Shown here piece by piece: positions 27,101-42,100 of a stretch of 64,000 nucleotides of DNA. The notes below the pieces were generated by a model. It saw nothing but the letters and a program-made list of their open reading frames with translations. It searched no databases and was not told the origin of the DNA. A program made the position numbers and the translations under genes. Source of the stretch: Siphonodentalium dalli (taxonomy: Eukaryota; Mollusca; Scaphopoda; Gadilida; Siphonodentaliidae); contig CP136066.1 in NCBI GenBank assembly GCA_032622095.1, positions 41,429,835-41,493,834 on the forward strand, written 5' to 3'. The number at the start of each line of letters is the position of its first letter. Position 1 is the stretch's first letter.

Positions 27101-30100
27101 GTCAGAAATGGTAACGCGCTCAAGATCATATATTATATACCCATGATTGTAAATATGGAATCTTTTTCATCATTTTTGTTATTTGTAATTGGCATAGCTT
27201 ATATCACAAACCAAACATCAACATTATTGACACAATGTAAACGCCAATAAACGACATTGAAATTCTCAACTACACCTTTTACCGGGCTCGGCCTCGGTGT
27301 CGCACAACAACTTTTAATGTGTCCCAATAATTAACATTCTATAACTTGAACCCCCAGCGCTATGGCAGCGCCCAGGCGAAACGAGAATTTGTACATTAGT
27401 GAACACGCATAATGATTAATGAATAATTCAATCTTATAATTGTGGAATGAGCAATCAGCGGTTTAAAGGCCATGTATATGTGACCCGCCATATCAAATCC
27501 AGTCGTAAGTCGGGATTTTTTTACCCTGTGCCAATGCATTCTCTTATATATGCGAGTCGACCATAGGTCGCCTCGCATATATAAGAGAATGCATTGGCCT
27601 AACAATTTGTTATCATGTTTTTAAAATAAATGTTTCTTACAATTTTTAGGACATAAAATAAAAAAACATCCATTACCCTGCAGGGAGCCCCACACATATA
27701 TAGAAGCATATAGAAGAGTGTCGTCTGCTCATGTTTGTTTGGGGCTCTGTATGGGTGAAATTATAAAATTGTTAAAGAATACAAGAAAAAATTATTAAAA
27801 TTGTAAAACATTGTTAGGCCAATGGATTCTCTTATATATGCGAGGCGATATATAAGAGAATGCATTGGCACAGGGTAAAAAAAATCCCGACTTACGACTG
27901 GATTTGATATGGCGGGTCACATATACATGTGCGGAAAGATACTGTTGTCATTGAAGCCAATTGAGCATGTTGGAGGCTGTGACACTGTAGCCAGATTGTC
28001 TCTATCGCCAGATTATTGTTTACGCGGTCTTGTACAAGCCGGGCCGATATCTCAATGTGTAGCGTTCGCGTTGTAAAATCACATGACATGAAGTGTATAT
28101 ACACAATAAAACCATAGTAACACACGTTACATGTTTCAAGTAAGTGTGTCTGAACCTGGCTAATAAAATAAGTTTTCCCTCTTGCATCTAAATTGTTCAC
28201 AGATAATTCATAAAGCAGACTATAATATTGGAGTGACGTTACCGCCTTGAGGTCCATCAATACGTCACGGCCCAGTGTGAAGTCAGTGACGCTGGTCTTT
28301 TTGACGAAGACTTGGATTCCTTTGTATAGCCCTATGCTCTCCGAAGCGTGATCAAGTGATTGCTCGGAAGTGAACATCCGTGAGGAACGTAAACTTTTAT
28401 AGCTTAGCTGGAACGAAAAGACAACTGGACGTTTGATCCAGATACAAATGCACTAGTATTTAGAGTTGATTATCGCTTTGTAAACATGTATTATATAGTT
28501 GCCGGGGTATAAAATATTAGATCTGAATCGAAGACTCCTGTTCGGAAATCCTTCTATCGATTAATATTCATTTTATTTCGAATATTTTGTGGTCTAAAAA
28601 TGTGTAGTTGTTTAGCTAACGAACAATAGTGGTTACTGTTAACATAGCCCAGAAAATATAGTGTAATTTTGTCACAAATAAACGTTAATTATAGTCATAA
28701 TCGCTTATAACTATGGAATAAAACAATACAACCAATCAATCTGGGACATTTTACATGAGGGTGCGTTGCCATATGTAGTCTATTGCTCTATCGTTATATG
28801 GCATCATCCGAATGGTCTGTTTTAAAATAGAAAAATAAAGTGTCCCAATGAAATATTGGAAATAAAATAAATATTGATTGACAGAAGCCTTTCCGGACAG
28901 GGGTCATCAGTTCATATTTATTATTTTCCACCCACGCAACTATTTCAAATTTGTTATTTAAAGAGATAATCCATCTTTAAAGGGGTACTGTACGCCAAAT
29001 GTTGTTGTTGGTTTCTATAGTCTCCGAGTCGGAGAATAAGGTAACAAATTTTCCATTATTTGAAAGTCTGTTGAGTACGAAGTCATGTTACGGATGACAA
29101 ATTTACCGGAATGCAAAAATACAAATTGTCGTTGTCGAGTAATTTTTGTAAAGTTTTCAACCAAATGAATCAAATAAAAGTTATATTATATGCATACTAG
29201 TCCCATATAATCATTTAAGATATTGTATCGTCGCTAGTCAGTGAGTGGCTTGAGTGTTCTCCCCGTATCATCATAATATTTTAAGCAATCGTGTGTGCGA
29301 TCGGTTTAAAAATCCAGTATCCCTCAATTACTATTTTTGATTACGGTAATTCGTAATTTAATTGACGCCATTTTATGGCTCCAGTCATAAATTCAATTTA
29401 TATCAAATTATTAACTTTTAAATTATTAAATTTTAAGATAGCCTATTAACCTGAGCGTTTACAGAATACATCTTCGACTCAAATTACATATATTATCGAT
29501 ATTAGATCGTTGTTATCACCGGAAATTTAATGAAAATGGCGTACAGTACCCCTTTAAACATTAACCTATTATATACTAAAGAACCATAAATGACTAGTTA
29601 TCACAGGAAATGTTCAGATAATAAATTCAACAAAACCATTCTGCAATTGTATGTATATGTGACCCGCCATATCAAATCCAGTAGTAAGTCGGGATTTTTT
29701 TACCCTGTGCCAATGCATTCTCTTATATATGCGAGTCGACCATAGGTCGCCTCGCATATATAAGAGAATGCATTGGCCTAACAATTTTTTGCAATTTTAA
29801 TACTTTTTTCTTTAACAATTTAATAATTTCACCCATACAGAGCCCCAGACAAACATGAGCAGACGACACTCTTCTATATGCTTCTATGTATGTGTGGGGC
29901 TCCATGCAGGGTAATGGATGTTTTTTATTTTATGTCCTAAAAATTGTAAGAAGCATTTATTTAAAAAACATGATAAAAAATTGTTAGGCCAATGCATTCT
30001 CTTATATATGCGAGGCGACCTATGGTCGACTCGCATATATAAGAGAATGCATTTGGCACAGGGTAAAACAATCCCAACTTACGACTGGATTTGATATGGC

Positions 30101-33100
30101 GGGTCACATATGTCGTCTCTTTTATCACCTTAACAATCCTCCAAATGTATAATAGATAATTCCTAGGTACACTGTTTAACTGAATGCGAGATTCCATCTA
30201 TAGTATAGAAATGATTAATTCAGGGATAAGTCATCCAGTTAGAACAATACAATTTAACGTTGTTTTTTTATTTGTAAAACAAATGTTGAAAACTTAATGA
30301 TGTATAAACTAGGGCACTAGGCATATAGATACCAAATATTATAATCACACTATTATTCAAACATTGTAGGTAAGTGGGTTTCTGACCTTGTATTTCATAA
30401 GTTAACCATTATAGGTAAGTGGGTGTCTGACCAGGTGTGTTACTTTTCTGATCATTACCTTTGGTATAGCTTGTGGAATGAGCTTCTTCATTGTGTTTTG
30501 TTTTATAGGTTAACCATTATAGGTAAGTGTGTTTCTGATCAGGTATTTTATAGGTTAACCATTGCAGGTAAGTGGGTTTCTGACCAGGTGTTTTATAGAT
30601 AACCATTATAGGTAATTGGGTTTCTGACCAGGTGTTTTATAGGTTAACCATATAGGTAAGTGGGTTTCTGAGCAGGTGTTTTATAGGTTAACCATTATAG
30701 ATAAGTGGGTGTCCGAACAGCTGACAAATCTGAGAGAGTTAGTGTTTTATTAGTTAACCATTATAGGTAAGTAGGTATCTGACCAGGTGTTTTATAAGTT
30801 AACCATTATAGATAAGTGGGTGTCTGAACAGCTGACAAATCTGACAGAGTTAGTGTTTTATTAGTTAACCATTATATGTAAGTAGGTGTCTGACCAGGTG
30901 TTTTATAAGTTAACCATTATAGATAAGTGGGAGTCTGACCAGGTGTTTTATAAGTTAACCATTATAGGTAAGTAGGTTTCTGACCAGGTGTTTTATAAGT
31001 TAACCATTATAGATAAGTGGGTGTCTGAACAGCTGACAAATCTGACAGAGTTAGTGTTTTATTAGTTAACCATTATATGTAAGTAGGTGTCTGACCAGGT
31101 GTTTTATAAGTTAACCATTATAGATAAGTGGGAGTCTCAACAGGTGTTTTATAAGTTAACCATTATATGTAAGTGGGTGTCTGACCATATGTTTTATAAG
31201 TTAACCATTATAGGTAAGTGGGAGTCTCACCAGGTGTTTTATAAGTTAACCATTATAGGTAAGTGGGTGTCTGACCATGTGACTAATCTGGCGGTGTCAG
31301 CAAAAATCACACACGAATGAATGAGTTTAATGCGAAAAGTAACAAATTAATGTGGAACATGCATGGAAACATATACACTATTTACATTGGCAGGAATACA
31401 TATAGTACTTTCATCTCAATGTCATGTTCACAATAACATTTATATAATACTTATATGCCATATAACTTTTCTAGTGAAGGTTTCCAACAGTAACAGTCAG
31501 GAATAGGAGGGTATCACCCCTCCCCCTGAATCATGAATCCTGAATACCAGTTAATTTTGGGGGGGGTGAATCCTGAATACATGTTAAGAAATAATATGCG
31601 ATAGATGACATACAAATTGACTGTTTTAATATCAGACAGATGCAGGAAGAAGTTACATAGACACATTATGATCCATTATACCTGACATGATATTGGAGTA
31701 GAGTATTATGGGCGTTATGAGGCCGTTGTGATACGATTAATGATACTTTATGATGGCATGGTGGTCGAATATGCCCAAGAAGCTATTCTACCCACTCATT
31801 CATACAGATAACTAGCACAAAATATTATTTTGCGCTATCAAAACCTGCGTACAAATTTTTTTGCGTGAACCCGAATACCAGTTAATTCCGGGGTATGAAT
31901 CCCGCGTACGGCTTAAAAACACCCTGAATCCCGCGTACCGAAAAGTGGGGTGATACTCTCGAATAGCCCACACCTGGAATGACAGTAACAAGTCAGAGTG
32001 GAGGACTATCAGACGGACTATAGAGCCTTTCCGTTTGTCAACTTGATGACAACATGCTGAGTGTTATGATGATGATGATGATGATGATGATGATTATGAC
32101 AGTTACGAGAAGAGGACGAAGACGAAGATTGCGATGATGATATGGTCAGGCGACGACGACGATGGCGATGACGATGATGGCGATGACGACGGTGATGAAA
32201 ATGACGTAATGGGTTGAGAAGGATGCATGATGAATATGGTGATGAAAATCGCGATGATGAAGTTACCGGGCTGTATGCGAAGAAACATAACCAAGTTTCT
32301 CGTGTTTCACGACGACAAACAATTAAGGCCACAATCATGGCGATCACATTGAGGAGCTGGGAAACGATCGAGAGTTTATAACTCAAATATTCATACAAAA
32401 CACACATGCCTTAATGTTTGTCAAAACTATTCCTACGAAAACACCCAAGTTTTACTCTTTGTCAAAAAATATTCACACGAAAACACCATGTTTTGATAAA
32501 AAATATTCAATTGATGTTGGTCAAACATATTCATTCCAATAATCCGATGTCTTACTGTTTGTCGAAAATATTCATAAGATAACAGCCATGTTTTACTGTT
32601 TGTTTGAGTATGTTCTGGGCTTGTTTAGAGCATTGATATATTCTTGGACTCAAATATCAGATAAGAGGGTATAAAGCAAAATGAATTCACCCCTGGTCAA
32701 ATGGTCCTGCTAATGTGATATGGTGATGGTGGGGCAAACTGGTGCCGCTACGACGAAGTAACGTTATTGTTTCTGAAATTGTCATTTTTTCGCGGTGTTT
32801 TGTCAAACCGAGTAATTTGAAAAAAAAGCTATTGTCTGTTTTAATAATTCAAGAACATATATTTACATACTAAGTGTGATTATCACTAAATCCAGCATTC
32901 TGATTGGTCGGCACCCCCGTGGCTAGTTGCAATTATTTCTCGGTGAACGCGCAACAGCGCATATCTGCAGCCTCATAATTACATCGACGTGTCATAGGTT
33001 TTGGAAAGGCGAACGCGTAATGTTTTGGGCGCATTTGGACTCGCGCAGGATTGACTTAATAAATCATCGGGTTTCAATATGAAGAGAGATTGTTCCTATT

Positions 33101-36100
33101 AACTTTTGCCAAGGGTGTTATGGGATATTTTGGGCTGGTTTGGTCACGATATACACTTTTCGATTTAAATACATTTACAAAAGTGGCTTTTTCGCTAAAT
33201 GTTTATAAATATAAGAATTAACTGTCATGTGGACTGTTTTTATGGAGATGTAACCGTGAGGTAAGTGGTAATAACTTGTATGTAAAACGGGGTTTACACA
33301 AGTTATGACCACTTACCTCACGGTTACATCTCCATAAAAACAGTCCACATGACAGTTAATCCTTATTTATATTTGGAAAAATATAATTATGGCTGCACTG
33401 GAGTTTGTAAAACTACGGGAATAGCCATCTTGATTATAATCGATTTGCAACAACTGATACAACCAGTATTAACCATTTCAGTGCCAGTGGCCGATCTCAT
33501 CGGCCCTAATTTACGGTCTGTAAAATCGGCCCTAAACAAATTTAAAATAAAAAACAATTAAAAAAAATTAAAGATTTGTTTGGGTTGAATTTTTGTGGGT
33601 ATGCTTAAGCATTTAAAAACAAACTGGATAAAACCTTAGGGGCATGTTATAACTCAAAACTATCACCAAATATTCATAGTAATAATTTTGATGCTCATGA
33701 AAAACGTAAGATTCCCTGGCACTAAACCTACAAAATAAGTCTGTTAAAGAATATAAGAAAAAAATATTAAAATTGTAAAAAATAATAACAAATGATGAAA
33801 AATTGTTAGGCCAATGCATTCTCTTATATATGCGAGGCGACCTATGGTATATGAGTTGATACAAAAATCGGACCTGGCACTGAAAGGGTTAATAAGCTCG
33901 CAATAAATATTGTTGTAAAAGTTTGATACACATTATAGGTTGTATATCTGTGGGAGTTACCTGGTGTTTAGACATTATAAGTTGTATGTCTGCAGATGTT
34001 ACCTGGTTTTTAGATATTATAGGTTGTATATCTACAGGTGTTATCTGGTTTGTAGACATTATAAGTTGTATGTCTGCAGGTTTTACCGGGTTTTTAAACA
34101 TTATAGGTTGTATATCTGTAAGTATTATCATGTACCTGTTTTTAGACATTATAGGTTGCATGTCTGTAGCTGTTACCTGGCGTTTAGACATTATAGGTGT
34201 ACAGATGTAGGTGTTACCTGATTTTTAGACAGTATTGGTTGTATGTCTGCAGGTGTTTCCTGGCTTTTAGATATATGTTGTATGTATGTAGGGGTTACCT
34301 GGTGTTTAGACATAGGTTGTATGTCTGTAGGTGTTACCTTATTTTTAGATATATGTTGTATGTATGTAGGGGTTACCTGGTGTTTAGACATATGTTGTAT
34401 GTCTGTAGGTGTTACCTGGTTTTTAGATATATATTGTATGTATGTAGGGGTTACCTGGTGTTTAGACATATTTTGTATGTCTGTAGGTGTTACCTGGCTT
34501 TTAGATATATGTTGTATGTATGTAGGGGTTACCTGGTGTTTAGACATATGTTGTATGTCTGTAGGTGTTACCTGGTTTTTAGATATATGTTGTATGTCTG
34601 TAGGGGTTACCTGGTGTTTAGACATAGGTTGTATGTCTGTAGGTGTTACCCGATTTTTAGACAGTATTGGTTGTATGTATGTAGGTGTTACCTGGTTTTT
34701 AGATATATGTTGTATGTATGTAGGGGTTACCTGGTGTTTAGACATAGGTTGTATGTCTGTAGGTGTTACCTGGTTTTTAGATATATGTTGTATGTCTTAC
34801 CTGGTTTTTAGATATATGTTGTATGTCTGTATGTCTTACCTGGTTTTTACACATAGGTTGTATGTCTGTAGGTCTTACCTGGGTTTTACACATAGGTTGT
34901 ATGTCTGTAGGTCTTACCTGGGTTTTACACATAGGTTGTATGTCTGTAGGTGTTATCTTCCAGATCATTCCTTCGTGGAGTTCTCTCTCCATGCGCTTCT
35001 TCCTTCGGAATAGAATATTCAATTAATAGGTGTAGTGTATAAGACCACAAGGACATCACGCCAATAGCTGGTATATGGTAGACTGCTTGGCACAGCTGGA
35101 CAAATTGACTGGCATATTACTGTAATCATACACCCTCTAAATTCACACAATTAACGCCTGTAATAATCAGTAAAAGTCGCCATACGGTGTATACGAATTT
35201 ATTAATTAGCTATAGGTTATCGGCCGCAATAAGTAGAACGCTGCACGCGTCATAAGTAACAACATTTCGACCAATAAGTAGAAAACCCGGCCAATAAGTA
35301 ACAAAAAGTCGGCCAATAAGTAGAAAACGCGGCAATAACAATTGCAATAAACGCGGTCAATGTGACGTAAATGACGTCATACGTAATAAGGTCGATCGGT
35401 AAATAATATTGGGTCGACGGAAGATAGATTCTAGTTGATTTCGGATGAATTACGGAGAGTCACTGTTTTTGGGAGTAAATATGCATATACGTGGATGAAC
35501 TACATGTATCCGTATCAATATCATTCCCAGTGGAAACTGACAGTACTGTGAAATCGCTGCAAGTTCTTCACAATGTTCACAAGAATAAAAATTGCTGGAA
35601 TAATTGTTAATTTAATAAAACACACAATGGTATATCTATGTTAATATATTCATCCTGTGAAACAATTATTACATTGTTGCCAATTAATAAAATACTTATT
35701 AATTGGTTGTTTCCACATTGACCGAGTTATGAGGCCTCGGTCTGTGGCCTCAGGCGAATACAACAGACCTTGGCCTCATAACTCGGCCAATATGGAAACA
35801 ACCAATTAATAACATATAGTATACATCCACGGTTTATCAAGCAATAACTGCAGCCTTCGCTGCATAAACGCGATGAACCACCTACGTATCTTAACCCTTT
35901 ATCCAACAAAACGGCCAAAAACGCCCAAATAAAGCTTCAATACCCTCAAATATCTTCGGTCTGTCTCAATAACACCATACAAATATGGATATCATTGGAA
36001 CCGGTTCATTGACCACATTGTGGTGATTACAGTTATGCCCTGTGCCAATGCATTCTCTTATATATGCGAGTCGACCATAGGTCGCCTCGCATATATAAGA

Positions 36101-39100
36101 ATATGCATTGGCCTAACAATTTATTTTAACAATTTTTATAATAATTTTCTACATTCTTTGACAATTTGATCATTTTTAATATGTGTTAAGCCAATGCATT
36201 CTCTTATATATGCGAGGCGACCTATGGTCGACTCGCATATATAAGAGAATGCATTGGCACAGGGCCGTTCTGTTGGGTAAAGGGTTAAAGGTACGGGAGG
36301 TCTTGGCGGTGGGTATGCTGTGAAAATATTTTCACCCGTCAAAAACCGCCACAAACAGAAAGAATATTAAAATGTAGATAGACTTTGTCCGTATACAAAT
36401 AAGAAATATCGCATAAACAGTATGTTATTGTCATATGTTTGACCATTGTTATGTAAACAAAAGCATAACAAGTTACTTTCCTGGTGTTTGTTTATATTAT
36501 GATGGTAAACATTAAGAGCGTTCTTTGTTGCTGAATTCCTTATATGGAACTAATAAAGAGCTTTTATATCATTTGTGTGTGATTAGCCAGTAACACTGTA
36601 CTGCCTTCTGTAACACAATCAGACTCTTGCTTAGGTAAAATATAGTAGGTCTTTATGATAGCATGCTGTTTACGTGATGGTCATGGTATATATGAACGAA
36701 ACTGTATTCGTTTTAATATTTTTCTGTTTACGGTGATTGAAACAAATATGAATATTTTCGACAACTAAGGCCTCCGTGCCTTTAAAGTGTCCGTAAGAAT
36801 AGGCACAAATCGCCATACGGTTTATATGAACGTTTCCGATGTTCCTAAAACAATAAGCACACATCTCTACATATATTTGCACAACAAGCCGCCCATAAGA
36901 CTCAGTACTCAGTAGAAATCGTCATACGGTTTACACGAACGTTGCTGGTGTTCATCAACCAATAACTGGAGTCTACACTTCATAAAAAAGCAATAAACCA
37001 CATACGACGCTTCAATCCGACCATGTGCACGCGCTGGCTGTGTATTGTTGTTGGGAGATTGCGTTGGAATTTGAGCAATATGTTACTTACAATTGTTTTT
37101 GGTAATTTTGAAAAAGTTCATGTTGTAATGTACTATTAAAATGAAACTGTATATGAGTATAATGAATGATTGGAAGGTCGATTGGGGGTCACTGGTCTTG
37201 GTCGGTAGAGTAATTAGTCACATTTTGTTTGAATCCCTCCCCTATCGATCTTCCAGTAATTTCTGATATGAAATTCGTCACAAGTTATTACGTATTGTAC
37301 TTTTTGATTGGTAATTTTTGGTGTTACAGCGCGATGAACGGTCAACAGTAATTGCATGACTGATTTTTACAGATATTCGAAGGTTAAATTTCTGGCATGA
37401 AAATTTCAGGAATTAGATATATGCCGTACAGTAGATGAGTCATTTTACTACGATTTCAGATTTTCGAAGTTTTTGAACCAGGAACCAGTCTTTTCAATAA
37501 GACACATTGAATGCGCATCAATAAACATACACGAGTGGCATAAAACAATTAAATGGCAGCTGATAACTTATATAGCAATGTTCATTCAATAAACATTCGT
37601 ATTAACTTTGAGACATAAATCTATTAAACTGTACGTTTATTTCATCGAAGTGAAAACTTAGACTTTTTGCCGAATTTCACACATTGGACTGGTCCTTGTC
37701 ACAATTGAACCAATCGTCCGATTCGTAGTAACCATAATAACATGAGCTTTATGCTGTAGTTACCTGACACCTGATTCGTAGTAACCTGAGTCTTTTTGCT
37801 GTAGTTACCTGACACCTGATTCGTAGTAACCAACCTCATATTTCGTAATCACCTGACTCTTTTTGCCTGACAATGAGTTTAGTAAACTACCAAGTGTGAG
37901 TATTTTATACGTATAATTTATCGTTCACACCCAAGCATCCTATAGTAAAGTGTCTGCATAAATTCCAGCATGTGAAAGTATGTGCCCTTAGATCAATAGA
38001 ATTCGAATATGCCAGTGACTTACGTTAAACAGCGACATGTTCACCGTTGACTTTGACAATATTTGACAATCACCAATGGAGCTAATTGTTCACAACCCTT
38101 GCCATGTAGTGAATTTAAATTAATAAATCCTTCCAATTCAATATTTTTACTCGCATCACATAAACAGTACATAGGTACAGATATGTAATGTATTTACAAA
38201 ATATATATATACACTATTTACAATAGAATGTGCATTTCCCGCTAGCATTCAAACAAAATGTCCATAACACGTCATGATTTTTTAACATTGAGCATGATCG
38301 TCATGGGGGAAGCCAACCGCACCTAGTTGAATCGTTGGCAGACGGAATTAAAGCCGCTTACACATGGAAGCGGCGCGGCCAGCGCGGTTATCTAGCGAAT
38401 AAACTTGTTGTCATCGCCGCGAGAGTGTGTCGCTTTCACGTGGCCGCGGCAGAATAATTATAAACGCCCGAAGTGTTGTGTTCCATAACATTAGTTTCTA
38501 GAATGGAGGCAATGTCTGACGACACACTCGTTATAATAGCACTGGCATATTTGTATCGACAACGAAAAAAGAAGAGAAATAGAAGGTTTTGGGTACACCC
38601 AATTAATAAGAAGAGATATTTACATGGTGTATTTAATCATTTATACCGTGAACTCTATTCAGATGACGACAAATTTATACAATACTTTAGAACGTCAAGG
38701 GAACAGTTCGCGTGGATACTTTTCTTCATCGAAGATGATATAAAGAAAGAATACAGGGTGTGGAAGCCAATTAGTCCACAACAAAGACTTGCGATATGCT
38801 TGAGGTGAGATTAAACTCTGTTTTTATATCCATACTTCCAAAGAAAAACACATATTCACATAATAGGTGCTCCATCGTATGAGAACTGACATGTATGTTT
38901 TAATAACTCAAGTCGAGACCGCCATATTGCTGGTTATAATCAGCTGACTGTATGGGCTGCAAAGTTTGGTACGTTGGTTGCTGTTGTCGTGTATGTTGTA
39001 GTGGTTGTAACATTTATAACACTGGCAATGCATTCCGACTGGTGAACTTTTCAAACACACGTGTTGTGTACATATAAACATTATGTTATCTACTGCTCGA

Positions 39101-42100
39101 CATAAGTTATGATTTAAGATCATGTCTTGAATTTGTCAAACACAGTTTTGATGACTCTGAGAAATGTTTTCATCGTTATTTCTGATATAATTAAGAAAAT
39201 GCGAAAATTTCATGTTGCCATTATTCAAGGATTTTTGTTAAAAAACAGTTACCTCATAAACATGGGATGGGAGTCTAACTTCAATTAAAATCTCAAGTAG
39301 ACAAGCCACCAACCTTTCTCATTGAATATCGAAGTGGCAGATTTGCCAACATGTGAAAGTACATGCAGTCAGATAACTAGAAGTCGAATATACCAGTAAA
39401 TTATATATCCATTTCTGTAATCTGAGTGCATACAGGAAAAGCCATTATATGTATAAACGTTAAAATACAAATATGTTAAAAAAATATATCCATGACATTT
39501 AAACAAATTACGTAAAAACATGGGGTGAGAGTCTACATTATATACTTTATCAATTTTGATCATTTTTTCTTACATTCTTAACAATTTATATATTTTTTCT
39601 CATTATTTCTTACATTCTTTGACAATTTTTTATAATTTTTCTCATTTTTTCTTACATTCTTTAACAATGATAAAAAAAATAATGTAAAATTTGTTAGGCC
39701 AATGCATTATCTTATATATGCAAGGCGACCTTTGGTCGACTCGCATATATAAGAGAATGCATTGGCACAGGGTTGTCGCAAAAATTTAAATCTCAAGTAG
39801 ACAAGCCACCAAAAAACTTTCACATGCTGTCTAACCTGAAGCTGAAGTTGTCGTTTTCGTGGAGTTTAAAATGTCGGTTTCCAACAATCAACACAGCCAT
39901 TATTAAAATATGTTTAAACATATCTTTATTTTAACGCTGATACAACGTAATGGCTTTCCCTTGATGCATTCATATTTCAGGAATGGATATTTATATTATG
40001 GTCCAACAATCAACAGCTATTATTAAAGCCACCAACCTTCGTAATTGGAGAACGATGAATGATGTTGTCAGAGCCAGTGCAAGAACGACGAGAGAGCTTG
40101 CTGTGGTAATATACATATCTGTAAAATAAGTAAGTCATATATCCAGCGTTGGTTATGTGATCTTGCTAATGTGATTTGATGCTAATTGGGGCAAGATGAT
40201 GATGTTAAGAAAAAAGAATAAAAGTGCTGTTATTTTTGTCTAAAGTTGTCATTGTTGTGGTGTTTGGCTAAAAGGATGTCCCGATTGTGCTCAATAAGCA
40301 ACACGGATAATCATAGTCATACTCATTCTAGTTGTATAATCCTAATACTATTCAAATAAGTTTCTTCTTAACTGCATGTGGACACACGTCGCATTCTCGT
40401 TCCTAACATGCCCATATATACTGCCACACATCATAAATGTTACCGTACATTATCATGATTTATCTAACGGGACTATTACCATACACCGCCAGATATACAT
40501 AAACAGATATATATATATGTAATATTGATAATTTGAATTATCCCAAAACCTCACTCAACAAAGAGACTTTCCGACGATCCATATAGATCTCATTCTGTTT
40601 ACCTATATAAAGATGGCGGTATCTCTCGCCTGAAACCGTTGTAGCAACAGAAAACAAAATATTTTGTTCCTAATATATACCCATGGAACTGGAACTGGAA
40701 CTGAAACTGTTAATATGTTTTAGATAATTTGAACAGTTCAAAAAATTCCTATGTAAAGATAGTACATCTTCGATCTGATAAATCGTCTGGATTGGCTCAC
40801 AACCACGACAATACTCATTTGTGATATGCCCTAAGTACTAGATTCTATAAGTTTTATATATGACTATAGTCTGTACAAGTGCGTGGATCTGAAATACAAG
40901 CATCTATGCTATTACGTATAGTTATACTTGTTTTAGTGGGTAGCAGGAAGACAGCCCGATAGGGCTAAGCTACCCCCGACAATACACTGTTATAATTTAT
41001 TATGTATTACTGCCACTGTGTCATTCGTGTGTATTGTAAATAAACTATCCTATCCTATCCTAAAGTCAGGGTCCGCATGTACAAAACCTTCAAGAACATA
41101 TATATTTAAAAGATAGTTTAATAATGGCTGCGCCGGTATTCACACCACGACAGCTATAGACATTTTGATTGTGGTCGGTTTCCAACAACCAGCACACACA
41201 TTATTAAAATATCTTACAATATATATGTTTTAGATAACTTTTTCTTATATTCTTTATGAATTTTTCTAATTTTTTCTTACATTCTTTAACATTTTTTTTC
41301 ATTTTTTTTCATTATTTCTTACATTCTTTGACAATATTTTTTATAATTTTTCTCATTTTTTCTTACATTCTTTAACAATTCTAAAAAAATATATAGGCCA
41401 ATGCATTCTCTTATATATGTGAGGCGACCTTTGGTAAGAGATTGCATTGGCACTCATATAAGAGAATGCATTGGCACTCATATACACTGAACCCGATCGA
41501 CTCTCGCCTGTACGGCCGGGTCAACATAGCTCGTTATAGACGCCACATAGTTATATAGCAAGCAGGATTCTCACCTGTGTGGTCGGGTGGACATAGCTCG
41601 TTATAGAAGCCACATAGCGGTTTATCCAGTGGTGGTTTTCCGTCGGCAGTCAGCCAAATCGGTTTGTGGATGAATTGGAGGTTCTGTGGAAAGAGACATG
41701 GACCATATATTCTCTCATGATTGTGTTATCAGGGTACTCATTGGTCGGTGCTCTCTGTTATTTTTGTATGGAACAGTGTATCCTAGAATTGTGTATTATA
41801 ATTTGATAATATAGCTTTTAATCGATCGATGGTTGCTGAAGTTTTAAGAATCGGTTCAGGCATTTGTGGATTATGGCTATTAGAAATGAGTAGGTATCTG
41901 AAAAAAGAACAATCTTATTAAACATGTGTTGTTTATTGATGCACTTTTTAAAGTGGCGAGCTCGTTTAAAACTAATATTTTTTGTAATTTATATTTTACG
42001 ACCCGCCCCTGTGGTATAACCTGACAATCACTCCCCTGTCGCGTAACTCGGCCCTTATTACTCGGCCCAATCAGTCGGTAACCTTATAGCCAGTTATTTA

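Noticed and set aside
27396-30197. ORFs containing a repeated [20 protein letters not shown]-like peptide (also at 9928, 56777, 57200)
   Set aside because: This is the translation of the 70-bp palindromic hairpin, not a protein family.
32270-32400. Minus-strand hydrophobic segment ([16 protein letters not shown]) considered as the receptor's transmembrane exon
   Set aside because: It lies downstream of the juxtamembrane exon in gene order. The exon at 40037-40118 fits position and phase on both sides.
34191-35013. Long ORFs on both strands (184-256 codons) with regular repeats
   Set aside because: They translate the 39-bp minisatellite, whose unit is a multiple of three. Only the first units next to exon 5 can be coding.
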